Notes under the pieces: model-generated | The model's input: only the letters and a program-made list of their open reading frames with translations | Told to the model about the DNA's origin: nothing | Database searches by the model: none | Source: Bacteroidota bacterium | GTDB taxonomy: Bacteria; Bacteroidota; Bacteroidia; Bacteroidales; Rikenellaceae | Assembly (NCBI GenBank): GCA_023443765.1 | Contig: JAEZTA010000143.1 | Span: 1 to 31,160, forward strand | Length of the DNA: 31,160 bases | Reading direction: 5' to 3' | Part shown: positions 1 to 6,856 of the stretch, one piece after another | Layout: every line of letters starts with the position of its first letter | Numbering within the stretch: the first letter of the stretch is position 1 | Translations under genes and position numbers: made by a program

Positions 1-154
1 CGGCCTTCATCCCGCGTACGAGCGCTGCGAGTCCCTGCTGATTGCCGTGGCAGCCGCCCGTAAAAGAGACGCTGCGGACGACACCGTCTTCTATTTCGAT
101 GTCGATTTGCCGTGAGCAGGTTCCCAGGCAGGCGTGCGATATTTTCTGTGTCAT
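1..154 (-). CDS. TSCPD-domain protein (TIGR03905-like), 3' end cut by the window edge
   Basis: The first 51 codons are visible, starting at the ATG whose complement ends at 154; the rest lies off the left edge. The visible protein carries GTCSRQ near residues 11-16 and GGCHGN near residues 33-38. These match the start of the small stand-alone TSCPD family (about 80 aa), related to the zinc-binding C-terminal domain of B12-dependent class II ribonucleotide reductase NrdJ. The later TSCPD motif itself is outside the window. The function of stand-alone members is not established. The gene is divergent from a riboswitch-controlled class III reductase gene and has its own promoter-like boxes at 183-213, predicting a leader of about 22 nt. 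The family call is from motif memory and rests on a partial protein. Confidence 0.72.
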   Translation of the reverse strand, partial: MTQKISHACLGTCSRQIDIEIEDGVVRSVSFTGGCHGNQQGLAALVRGMKA

Positions 155-182
155 GGAGTTACGGTTTTTCAGTTTGCCGGGG

Positions 183-213
183 CGAAGATACGAAATTCGG
201 GACCTTTCACAAA
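183..213 (-). promoter_or_regulatory. Bacteroidetes-type promoter for the TSCPD gene
   Basis: On the minus strand, TTTG (complement of 210-213) is followed after 19 nt by TATCTTCG (complement of 183-190), one base from TAnnTTTG. The predicted start is near 177, about 22 nt before the ATG. It lies back to back with the nrdD promoter. Confidence 0.55.
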
Positions 214-239
214 ATGTTGAAAACTTCTGCCTCCGGAAT

Positions 240-270
240 TTTGAAAGTCGGGGAATAATGGGGATTTTTG
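240..270 (+). promoter_or_regulatory. Candidate promoter of the riboswitch-nrdD transcript
   Basis: TTTG at 240-243, 19 nt, then GATTTTTG at 263-270, one base from TAnnTTTG. Counting six bases past the final G puts the transcript start near 276, one base before the first paired base of riboswitch stem P1. That agreement is the main reason to believe it. Confidence 0.55.
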
Positions 271-276
271 TAACCC

Positions 277-454
277 GCAAAGGTATCCTTCGCCCCGGCG
301 GGACGGAGGATAAAAGGGAATCGGGTGTGAATCCCGGACAGTTCCCGCTGCTGTATGCACTTTATGCCGCAGGCAAATCGTCGGGCCACTGTCCCCGTAG
401 GGGGGACGGGAAGGCTGCCTGAGGGTCGGTGCAAGTCAGAAGACCTGCCTTTGC
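277..454 (+). ncRNA. Cobalamin riboswitch upstream of nrdD
   Basis: The conserved core is easy to see: AAAAGGGAA at 313-321, then GGTGTGAATCCCGG and CCCGCTGCTGT ending near 354, a GCCACTG...GGGAAGGC segment at 385-415, and the B12-box-like AAGTCAGAAGACCTGCC at 433-449. The ends close with a perfect 7-bp P1: GCAAAGG at 277-283 pairs with CCTTTGC at 448-454. A GTCCCC/GGGGAC hairpin lies inside (391-407). It ends 56 nt before the nrdD ATG. The linker holds a possible GGTCC/GGGCC hairpin and no U-run, so control of translation is more likely than intrinsic termination. In this RNA family, bound cobalamin normally turns the gene off. Confidence 0.95.
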
Positions 455-510
455 ACATGCAATATGGGTCCTGCGGGGCAACGGGGCCGATTGTGAAACG
501 TATATACTCA

Positions 511-2904
511 ATGACAATGGATTACACGCAAATTTCCATCATTAAACGTGATGGTAAAACCGAGCCTTTCTCCCTGGAGAAAATCATCCGCGCTATTACG
601 AAGGCCTTTCGCGCGGGCGGCATCGCGGACGAAGAACAGGTCGTCGCACAGATCGCATCCGATGTGGCGGCGGCAATTACGAAGGCTGAGATTTCGGTCG
701 AAGATATTCAGGACATGGTCGAGGAGCGGCTGATGAAGCGCAACCCCTCGATCGCCAAACGCTATATCATCTACCGCGAGTGGCGCAACGTCGAGCGCGA
801 CCGCCGCTCGTCGATCAAGGGGGTGATGGACGGCATCGTGACCGTCGAGAAGAACGACATCAACCTCTCGAACGCCAACATGTCGTCGCATACGCCTGCC
901 GGGCAGATGATGACCTTTGCTTCGGAGATCACCAAGGATTACGCCCTGAAATACCTCGTGGGCGTGCGCCATGGCCGTGCCCACCGCGACGGGGACATCC
1001 ACATCCACGATCTGGACTACTATCCCACGAAGACCACAACCTGCATCCAGTACGACTTGGGCGATATTTACGAACGGGGCTTCGCCACGAAGAACGGTTC
1101 GGTGCGTACGCCGCAGTCGATTCAGAGCTACGCCACGCTGGCTACGATCGTCTTCCAGACCAACCAGAACGAGCAGCACGGCGGCCAGTCGATCCCGGCT
1201 TTCGACCATTTTATGGCCCCGGGCGTGCTGAAGACCTTCCGCAAACACCTGACCGATATGACGTTGTTCCTGTGTCAGGTGACCGGAGCGCGTGTGCCCG
1301 AACGTGCGGAACTGAAGGCGCTGGTCGTCGAACACGTGCCGACCATCGAGCCTTGCGAATCGGCGGTAGGCCGCCTGTTCGCCGCCCTGCGCGAATCGGG
1401 TGTGGAGGTTGCCGATGAGGACATCCGCCGCATCTGGAAGCAGGCTTACGACACGACGCGCAAGGAGACGCACCAGGCGATGGAGGGATTTATCCACAAC
1501 CTCAATACGATGCACTCGCGTGGAGGTAACCAGGTGGTATTCAGTTCGGTGAACTACGGTACGGACTTCTCGCCCGAAGGTCGCATGGTCGTCCGCGAAC
1601 TGCTGGCCGCCACGATCGAGGGGCTGGGCCACGGCGAAGTGCCGGTCTTCCCGATCCAGATTTTCAAGATCAAGGAGGGCGTTTCGTGGTCCGAGGAGGA
1701 CTATGCCGCAGCCGTTAAGGATTTCGATAAGGCGCTGGCCGGGGAGATCGAATTCAAGACCCCGAACTTCGACCTGCTGATCGAGGCGTGCCGCACGACT
1801 TCGGTGGCGCTGTTTCCCAATTTTATGTTCCTCGACGCGCCGTTCAACCGCCACGAGAAATGGCGTATCGACGACCCCGACCGCTTCCGCTACGAGGTGG
1901 CGACGATGGGATGCCGCACGCGTGTCTTCGAGGACCTGCACGGCGAGAAATCGTCGTGGGGGCGCGGTAACCTCTCGTTTACGTCGATGAACCTCCCGCG
2001 ACTGGCCATCGAGGCGATGCGCGAGGCCGAAGACATGATTCCCGACGGCAACAAGCACTCGATCCGCAAAGAGGCCCGCGAAATTTTCCTCGAATCGGTG
2101 CGTAAGACCGCGACGATGATGGCCGAGCAACTCTACGAGCGCTACCAGTTCCAGCGTACGGCCCTGGCACGGCAGTTCCCGTTCATGATGTCGAACGATG
2201 TCTGGAAGGGCGGCGGCAAGTTGCAGCCCAACGACGAGGTGGGCGATGTGCTGAAGCACGGCACGCTGGGTATCGGTTTCATCGGCGGCCACAACGCCAT
2301 GGTGGCGATTTACGGCGAGGGACATGCCGCTTCGAAAGAGGCATGGCAGACGCTTTACGACGCCGTGGCGGTGATGAACCGCGTGGTTGACGAGTATAAG
2401 GCCAAATACAGCCTTAACTATTCGGTGTTGGCGACTCCGGCCGAGGGCCTGAGTGGTCGTTTCACGCGCATCGACCGCAAGCGCTATGGTGAGATTCCGG
2501 GCGTTACCGACCGCGATTACTACGTCAACTCGTTCCATATCGACGTGCGCGAACCGATCTCCATCGTTGAGAAAATCCGCCTCGAAGCGCCGTTCCACGC
2601 CATTACGCGTGGCGGACATATCACCTATGTCGAGCTCGACGGCGAGGCGAAGAAGAATCCCGTGGCGATCCTCAAGATCGTGAAGGTGATGCAGGACGAA
2701 GGGATCGGCTACGGCTCGATCAACCATCCGATCGACACCTGCCGCAAGTGCGGCCACCGCGGGGTGATCTACTCGAAATGCCCCGTCTGCGGTTCGGACG
2801 ACATCCTGCGCATGCGCCGCATCACCGGTTACCTGACGGGCAGCCTCGAATCGTGGAACTCGGCGAAGCAGGCTGAGGAGAAAGATCGGGTAAAACATAG
2901 ATAA
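511..2904 (+). CDS. nrdD: Anaerobic (class III) ribonucleoside-triphosphate reductase
   Basis: NrdD is an oxygen-sensitive glycyl-radical enzyme that reduces ribonucleotides to deoxyribonucleotides without cobalamin. The 797-aa protein has an N-terminal ATP-cone (about residues 3-95, beginning YTQISIIKRDGK), a central reductase barrel with an MGCRTR segment (Cys468, a candidate active-site cysteine), a four-cysteine zinc site near the end (C744, C747, C757, C760), and the glycyl-radical motif RITGYL with Gly773, followed by NSAKQ. The frame stays open upstream to 355, but that part overlaps the riboswitch. I therefore start at ATG 511, giving MTMDYTQ; ATG 517 is a close alternative. The gene lies under the cobalamin riboswitch, so it should be repressed when B12 is plentiful. 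Two terminator-like hairpins follow, and its activase nrdG comes 223 bp downstream. Confidence 0.96.
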   Translation: MTMDYTQISIIKRDGKTEPFSLEKIIRAITKAFRAGGIADEEQVVAQIASDVAAAITKAEISVEDIQDMVEERLMKRNPSIAKRYIIYREWRNVERDRRSSIKGVMDGIVTVEKNDINLSNANMSSHTPAGQMMTFASEITKDYALKYLVGVRHGRAHRDGDIHIHDLDYYPTKTTTCIQYDLGDIYERGFATKNGSVRTPQSIQSYATLATIVFQTNQNEQHGGQSIPAFDHFMAPGVLKTFRKHLTDMTLFLCQVTGARVPERAELKALVVEHVPTIEPCESAVGRLFAALRESGVEVADEDIRRIWKQAYDTTRKETHQAMEGFIHNLNTMHSRGGNQVVFSSVNYGTDFSPEGRMVVRELLAATIEGLGHGEVPVFPIQIFKIKEGVSWSEEDYAAAVKDFDKALAGEIEFKTPNFDLLIEACRTTSVALFPNFMFLDAPFNRHEKWRIDDPDRFRYEVATMGCRTRVFEDLHGEKSSWGRGNLSFTSMNLPRLAIEAMREAEDMIPDGNKHSIRKEAREIFLESVRKTATMMAEQLYERYQFQRTALARQFPFMMSNDVWKGGGKLQPNDEVGDVLKHGTLGIGFIGGHNAMVAIYGEGHAASKEAWQTLYDAVAVMNRVVDEYKAKYSLNYSVLATPAEGLSGRFTRIDRKRYGEIPGVTDRDYYVNSFHIDVREPISIVEKIRLEAPFHAITRGGHITYVELDGEAKKNPVAILKIVKVMQDEGIGYGSINHPIDTCRKCGHRGVIYSKCPVCGSDDILRMRRITGYLTGSLESWNSAKQAEEKDRVKHR

Positions 2905-2954
2905 TCCGCTTCCGGTAATTATGTCCGTCATTTTGCTTCTCACCCTCGCTTCTT

Positions 2955-2974
2955 CACGGCCTTCGGCCGTGTTT
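2955..2974 (+). terminator. Hairpin downstream of nrdD (first of two)
   Basis: CACGGCC, loop TTC, GGCCGTG, then a short TTT. The stem is perfect (7 bp) but the U-run is weak. It lies 50 nt after the nrdD stop. Confidence 0.55.
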
Positions 2975-2996
2975 ACAAGTGTGACCCACCCCCAAA

Positions 2997-3019
2997 CCCC
3001 CGCCTTGGCGGGGGCTTTT
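2997..3019 (+). terminator. Intrinsic terminator downstream of nrdD (second of two)
   Basis: CCCCCGCC (2997-3004), TT loop, GGCGGGGG (3007-3014), then CTTTT. A very stable 8-bp GC stem followed by a U-run. Together with the hairpin at 2955 it should separate nrdD from nrdG transcription, so nrdG probably has its own promoter. The rest of the 3020-3127 gap shows only a poor promoter candidate, TATTTTG at 3118-3124, which is too close to the ATG at 3128. Confidence 0.75.
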
Positions 3020-3127
3020 CACATGTGCAACCCGTGCCGGGGATGGCGCGTGCCGCAGACCTTGACGGATCTGTCTAAATTCTAAAATCATCCCCGCTGG
3101 AAATTTACAACGAACCCTATTTTGCTG

Positions 3128-3613
3128 ATGGAATCACTCCGCATTCTGGCTGTCTACCCCGAAACCATCTCCGATGGTTACGGGCTGCGTTATGCGATCT
3201 ATTTCGCCGGGTGTGCCCACCATTGCCCCGGCTGCCATAATCCCGACAGTCACGATCCCCGCCAGGGCCAACCCCTGACCGCGGAGTGGGCCGAAAACAT
3301 CTGCGCCGCGATCTCCGCCAATCCGATCCTCGACGGCGTGACGCTCAGCGGCGGCGATCCGCTGCTGAGACCCGAACCGATGGCGGCTTTCCTGCGGCTC
3401 GTGAAGGAACGCACAGGGCAGAACATCTGGTGCTACACGGGCTATACGCTCGAAGAGTGCCTTGCGGACCCTGCCCGGCGGGAGTGCCTGCGCTGGATCG
3501 ACACGCTGGTCGACGGGCGTTATGTCGAGGCGTTGCGCGACCTGTCGCTCGATTTCCGGGGGAGTTCCAACCAGCGGGTTATCGACATCGGGGCCCTGAA
3601 ACTGTTCGGATAG
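3128..3613 (+). CDS. nrdG: Anaerobic ribonucleotide reductase activating protein (radical SAM)
   Basis: NrdG uses S-adenosylmethionine and a 4Fe-4S cluster to make the glycyl radical on NrdD. The 161-aa protein is typical in length and has the cluster motif C29-AHH-C33-PG-C36 near the N-terminus, followed by the radical-SAM glycine-rich TLSGGDPL. A TTG six bases upstream is in frame, but ATG 3128 gives the usual short N-terminus (MESLRILAVYPETISDGYG). Two hairpins separate it from nrdD, so the two partners may not share the riboswitch. A bidirectional terminator closes the gene against yajC on the other strand. Confidence 0.94.
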   Translation: MESLRILAVYPETISDGYGLRYAIYFAGCAHHCPGCHNPDSHDPRQGQPLTAEWAENICAAISANPILDGVTLSGGDPLLRPEPMAAFLRLVKERTGQNIWCYTGYTLEECLADPARRECLRWIDTLVDGRYVEALRDLSLDFRGSSNQRVIDIGALKLFG

Positions 3614-3624
3614 AGACAAAAAAA

Positions 3625-3655
3625 AGAGCTGCAAATCCTTGCAGCTCTTTTTTTA
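3625..3655. terminator. Bidirectional terminator between nrdG and yajC
   Basis: AGAGCTGCAA (3625-3634), loop ATCC, TTGCAGCTCT (3639-3648), flanked by an A-run on the left and a T-run on the right. It works on both strands and ends the convergent nrdG and yajC transcripts. Confidence 0.92.
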
Positions 3656-3669
3656 TACATGGGTTACCT

Positions 3670-3990
3670 CTACTGGCGCTGGAGGTCCGAATTATCGGCT
3701 ACGACCATGTTCTTGTCGATGCGCAGCGTGACGTTGCCGTCAACCTCAATCAGCAGGGTAGTCTCCTTGATCTCCTTCACCACACCGTAGATACCACCAG
3801 CGGTAATGATCTTGTCGCCCTTTTTCAGTCCTTCGCGGAAAGACTGCATCTGCTTGCGGCGCTTGGCCTCGGGACGCCACATGAAGAGCCAGAGGACCAG
3901 CACCATAAGGCCGATCATGATGACAAAGCTGTACTGCTGCAGGAATCCCGGTTGGGGTTCTATGGGTGCTGCCTGAAGAAAATTAATCAT
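3670..3990 (-). CDS. yajC: Preprotein translocase accessory subunit YajC
   Basis: YajC is a small inner-membrane protein that joins SecDF next to the SecYEG channel. The 106-aa protein has one N-terminal membrane segment (about residues 21-41, SFVIMIGLMVLVLWLFMW), then the family-typical RPEAKRRKQMQ and GLKKGDKIITAGGIYGVV signatures. It follows a DUF1573 lipoprotein gene on the same strand, but a 158-bp gap with a good promoter (4115-4145) suggests it can be transcribed on its own. A bidirectional terminator follows, so this operon ends here. Confidence 0.95.
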   Translation of the reverse strand: MINFLQAAPIEPQPGFLQQYSFVIMIGLMVLVLWLFMWRPEAKRRKQMQSFREGLKKGDKIITAGGIYGVVKEIKETTLLIEVDGNVTLRIDKNMVVADNSDLQRQ

Positions 3991-4096
3991 ACTGTTATTC
4001 TGTTTTAAGTGTTTATTTCAGTGAACGAAGCAAAGACAGTGCAAGCCGGGTGCAGAGACAATTTCGATTGGTTATGCCGAGGCGCCGCCTGTTTAA

Positions 4097-4115
4097 GCCG
4101 AAAGTCCTTTTCGGC
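4097..4115 (-). terminator. Weak hairpin between the DUF1573 gene and yajC
   Basis: GCCGAAA / TTTCGGC (7 bp) with a 5-nt loop, followed on the minus strand by TTAAAC rather than a real U-run. It overlaps the predicted yajC transcript start, so it can fold only in read-through RNA from nusB and the DUF1573 gene. It could be a partial terminator or processing site. Confidence 0.35.
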
Positions 4116-4145
4116 AAAGATACGAATTATTGCGGAATAAACAAG
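4115..4145 (-). promoter_or_regulatory. Internal promoter for yajC
   Basis: On the minus strand, CTTG (complement of 4142-4145), 19 nt, then TATCTTTG (complement of 4115-4122), a perfect TAnnTTTG box. The predicted leader is about 119 nt. A second, weaker box (TGTCTTTG, complement of 4031-4038) lies nearer the gene. Confidence 0.6.
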
Positions 4146-4148
4146 TAT

Positions 4149-4562
4149 TTATTCTACATCCGCTTCGACAAGCAACCGCAGGGGGCGCTCGGCGCCTGCC
4201 AGCGTGATGTCCAGGGTCTTGAGTTGCCAGCCCCATTCGCCGCGCGAATCGAAGGTAAGCTCCACCTGGCGGGCATCGCCCGGTGCAATCGGTTGGGAAT
4301 CAAATTCGAGCGTCGTGCAGCCGCAGTTGCGCTGGTAGGAGGTGATGGCCACGGGGCGGCTCGCATCGTTGGCCAGCCACAGGCGCAGTACGGCGATTTC
4401 ACCCGAGCCGAGGTGCCCGAAACGCACGGTGTCCGTACCTCCCGTGGTGAGAATCGAATCCGTTAACGAGATAATCCGGCCTTTGCGTTCGACCGCACGG
4501 GGCTGTGAGCCGCATGCCGCGGTGAGTGCCGCCAAAGCGAGAATCACGAGCGTGCGGGGCAT
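4149..4562 (-). CDS. DUF1573 lipoprotein
   Basis: The 137-aa protein starts with a lipoprotein signal ending in ALTAAC, so the mature protein should be lipid-anchored at Cys17. The rest is one DUF1573 Ig-like domain with its hallmark NCGCTT, PGDARQVELTF and KTLDI segments. The function of DUF1573 is not firmly known; members are widespread in Bacteroidetes as secreted or surface proteins. It starts 10 nt after nusB stops and so is surely cotranscribed with it. Sitting between nusB and yajC is, as I recall, common in Bacteroidales. Confidence 0.85.
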   Translation of the reverse strand: MPRTLVILALAALTAACGSQPRAVERKGRIISLTDSILTTGGTDTVRFGHLGSGEIAVLRLWLANDASRPVAITSYQRNCGCTTLEFDSQPIAPGDARQVELTFDSRGEWGWQLKTLDITLAGAERPLRLLVEADVE

Positions 4563-4572
4563 GGTCAGGGGG

Positions 4573-5508
4573 TTAGATCAGGCCGCGCCCGGCCTTTTTG
4601 ATGCGTCCTTCCCCGGTCAGCGACTCGACGATCTTGTCCAGTACGCCGTTGATGAAGGTGCTGCTGCCCGGAGTGGAGTAGTATTTCGAAATCTCGATCC
4701 ACTCGTCGAGCGTCACCTTGACCGGAACCGACGGGAACGAGGTCAGCTCGGCCATCGCCGTCCCGATGATCAGGTTATCCATGAAAACGATGCGCTCCAC
4801 ATCCCAGTTCGAGGTGAATTTCTCGATATAGTCCTGGTAGGACGAGTAGTTGACCAGCGATTTCTCGAACAGCGTCTTGACGAACTCGGGGTCCTCGCTG
4901 CTCTTGAACTTCGCGGGAACTTTCAGTTCGGTGTGCGAGACGCGCAGGTTCGATAGCGTGCGCAGAATCATGATCACGATATAGGGGAGGTCGTCGGTCC
5001 AGAGGATCGACATCTCTTCCAGCACGTCGTCCAGCGCTTCGCAGCTCTGCAACTCCTTGAAGAAGTCTTCGAGCAGCTTCTTGTCTTCGTCGAACGAGCG
5101 CTCCTCGCGCAGCATGTAATCCTTGTAGTATTCGCTCTCGGTAAGTTGGGTGTAGAGCGTGCGGATCAGCTCGGGATGCCGCTCCCAGCCCAGCTTGCGG
5201 GCCGCTACATGGTCGTTCACCGCATCGCTGTTGGCGATAGTGCGAATCACGGCGTTGTCCACGAACTTGGTGTTGGGGTTGAGGTCTTCGAATGTCGGCA
5301 GTTTTTTCTGTTTGGCCAGTTCCTGACGCTGTTCGGCGTAACGCGCGATCTCCACGGGAAGAATCAGTATCTGGAAATAGAGGTCATAGGCCTTGTCGAC
5401 GGATGCCATCAGCGTTTTTTCCGACGCCATCATGTTGTCTGCGCCCGATTTGAGATGGGCGAACAGCGCCTTGACGACCTTTATACGGAGTAATCTTCTG
5501 CTCAACAT
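4573..5508 (-). CDS. nusB: Transcription antitermination protein NusB, long Bacteroidetes form
   Basis: NusB binds boxA RNA with S10/NusE and supports antitermination of rRNA transcripts. The N-terminus MLSRRLLRIKVVKALFAH is the normal NusB start, and the C-terminal third (about residues 225-300: DNLIIGTAMAEL, VPVKVTLDEWIEISKYYSTPGSSTFINGVLD) carries the conserved helical core. At 311 aa it is more than twice the E. coli protein because of a long helical middle insertion, the usual Bacteroidetes form. The promoter box TACCTTTG (complement of 5536-5543) predicts a leader of about 21 nt. The gene is divergent from a flavoprotein gene. Confidence 0.93.
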   Translation of the reverse strand: MLSRRLLRIKVVKALFAHLKSGADNMMASEKTLMASVDKAYDLYFQILILPVEIARYAEQRQELAKQKKLPTFEDLNPNTKFVDNAVIRTIANSDAVNDHVAARKLGWERHPELIRTLYTQLTESEYYKDYMLREERSFDEDKKLLEDFFKELQSCEALDDVLEEMSILWTDDLPYIVIMILRTLSNLRVSHTELKVPAKFKSSEDPEFVKTLFEKSLVNYSSYQDYIEKFTSNWDVERIVFMDNLIIGTAMAELTSFPSVPVKVTLDEWIEISKYYSTPGSSTFINGVLDKIVESLTGEGRIKKAGRGLI

Positions 5509-5535
5509 ATTTTTTTAGAACGATTTTAACGGCTG

Positions 5536-5543
5536 CAAAGGTA
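5536..5543 (-). promoter_or_regulatory. -7 box of the nusB operon
   Basis: TACCTTTG on the minus strand, an exact TAnnTTTG match about 28 nt before the nusB ATG. I see no TTTG at the right distance upstream. Confidence 0.55.
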
Positions 5544-5564
5544 GTGAAAAGCAAATTAAATTCC

Positions 5565-5572
5565 TAATTTTG
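5565..5572 (+). promoter_or_regulatory. -7 box of the flavoprotein operon
   Basis: TAATTTTG, an exact TAnnTTTG match, ends only 7 nt before the ATG at 5580. The predicted start is near 5578, giving an almost leaderless message. No clear -33 element is visible. Confidence 0.5.
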
Positions 5573-5579
5573 CACCCAT

Positions 5580-6851
5580 ATGGAAGAATTGGAAGAAAAA
5601 CAGCCTTTCGACGTTATCGTCATCGGGGCGGGCGCTGCGGGCATGATGGCCGCGGGCACGGCGGCGCGCAACGGCAAGCGCGTGTTGCTGATCGAGAAAA
5701 TGGAGAAATCGGGCCGCAAAGTCCGCATCACCGGCAAAGGCCGTTGCAACGTCACCAACGCGCGGCCGGCCGAGGAGTTCGCCGGTCAGGTGCGCGCCAA
5801 CGCCGATTTTTTCGCGGTTGCCTTCTCGGAGTTCAACAACCGGGCGGCGATCAAGTTTTTCGAACGTGCGGGCGTGAAACTCGACATCGAGCGCGGTGAC
5901 CGGGTCTTTCCGCAGAGCGGCAAGGCGTGGGACATCGCCAATGCCCTGCTGGAATTCTGCGTCGATAACGGCGTCAAAATCATCTACAATACGCGTGTAA
6001 CGGAGATCATGACCCTTGGAGACAAGATTTTCGGGGTGAAGTATATCAACCGGCGGGGCTTTGAACGCAAGGAGGAGTGCGAACAGGTGATCGTCGCCAC
6101 GGGCGGGGTCTCCTATCCTGCAACCGGATCGACGGGCGACGGCTATGCGTTCGCCGCCGATCTGGGGCATACGATCGAGCCGCTGCGTCCTTCGCTGACA
6201 CCGCTCATGACCTCGCACGCCTTGTGTCGTTTCCTCGACAAGGTGCTGCTACGTAACGTGAAAGCGGTGCTTTACGTCGATAACGAACCTGTACGTGAGG
6301 AGTTCGGCGAAATCGGATTTTCCGAACGCGGCATCGAAGGGGCCGTGGCACTGCGCATGAGCCGCGATGCGGTGGATGCGCTGATCGACGATAAACGCGT
6401 GAAACTGGTTCTCGACCTCAAGTCCGCGTTGACTGAAGAGGTCCTGCACGAACGTATCGCCCGCGAGATCGCCGATTTGCAGCCCACGGACTTTTTCGGT
6501 GAACTGCTGCGCAAACTGGTTCCCAAGCCGCTGGTGATGCCGTTGTCGCAGGAACTGGACATCCGTGCGAATTATTACGTCAGCAAACTCACCGATGAGC
6601 AGATTACGCGCCTGGTCCGTACGCTCAAGGGGCTGACTTTCCCCATTACGGACTATGCGCCGTTCGAATATGCCGTAGTGACGGCCGGCGGCGTGCGCTG
6701 CGACGAGGTGAATCCTTATACGATGGAATCGCTGAAGGTCAAGGGACTGTACTTTGCCGGCGAGGTGCTCGACATCGACGCCAATACGGGCGGCTACAAT
6801 CTTCAGATCGCTTTTTCGACGGGTCGTCTGGCCGGTATGCTTAAAAAATAA
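5580..6851 (+). CDS. BaiN/YhiN (HI0933)-family FAD-dependent oxidoreductase
   Basis: The 423-aa protein begins with a Rossmann dinucleotide fold (VIVIGAGAAGMMAAG, glycines 16, 18 and 21), followed by the family-typical GRKVRITGKGRCNVTNA and ATGGVSYPATGSTGDGY. It ends with a second FAD contact (VTAGGVRCDEVNP, GLYFAGEVLDIDANTGGYNLQIAFSTGRLAG). Members are often called BaiN, aminoacetone oxidase or YhiN. The real substrate of most, including this one, is unknown, and a bile-acid role should not be assumed. It is the first gene of a three-gene operon ending in a cobalamin adenosyltransferase. The -7 box just upstream makes the message nearly leaderless from ATG 5580. Confidence 0.9.
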   Translation: MEELEEKQPFDVIVIGAGAAGMMAAGTAARNGKRVLLIEKMEKSGRKVRITGKGRCNVTNARPAEEFAGQVRANADFFAVAFSEFNNRAAIKFFERAGVKLDIERGDRVFPQSGKAWDIANALLEFCVDNGVKIIYNTRVTEIMTLGDKIFGVKYINRRGFERKEECEQVIVATGGVSYPATGSTGDGYAFAADLGHTIEPLRPSLTPLMTSHALCRFLDKVLLRNVKAVLYVDNEPVREEFGEIGFSERGIEGAVALRMSRDAVDALIDDKRVKLVLDLKSALTEEVLHERIAREIADLQPTDFFGELLRKLVPKPLVMPLSQELDIRANYYVSKLTDEQITRLVRTLKGLTFPITDYAPFEYAVVTAGGVRCDEVNPYTMESLKVKGLYFAGEVLDIDANTGGYNLQIAFSTGRLAGMLKK

Positions 6852-6856
6852 CGTTT

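Noticed and set aside
355..510. N-terminal extension of NrdD
   Set aside because: The frame is open but lies over the riboswitch and its linker; homology begins at MTMDYTQ or MDYTQ (511/517).
508..2943. 811-aa open frame antisense to nrdD
   Set aside because: Shadow of a GC-rich gene; it shows no recognisable motif and runs across the confident NrdD frame. The same applies to the long antisense frames at 8554-10614, 12441-14171, 15645-17117, 19808-21319, 21091-22812, 23804-25093, 25966-27393 and 27475-29064.
2955..3019. Paired hairpins as a repeat element or attachment site
   Set aside because: The two stems differ in sequence and both fit simple terminators; no flanking duplications.
3118..3124. 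TATTTTG as the nrdG -7 box
   Set aside because: It would place the transcript start inside the ATG at 3128 and has no -33 partner; kept only as a remark.
3286..4008. 240-aa plus-strand frame across the nrdG end and yajC
   Set aside because: It crosses a bidirectional terminator and two confident genes; no motif is seen.
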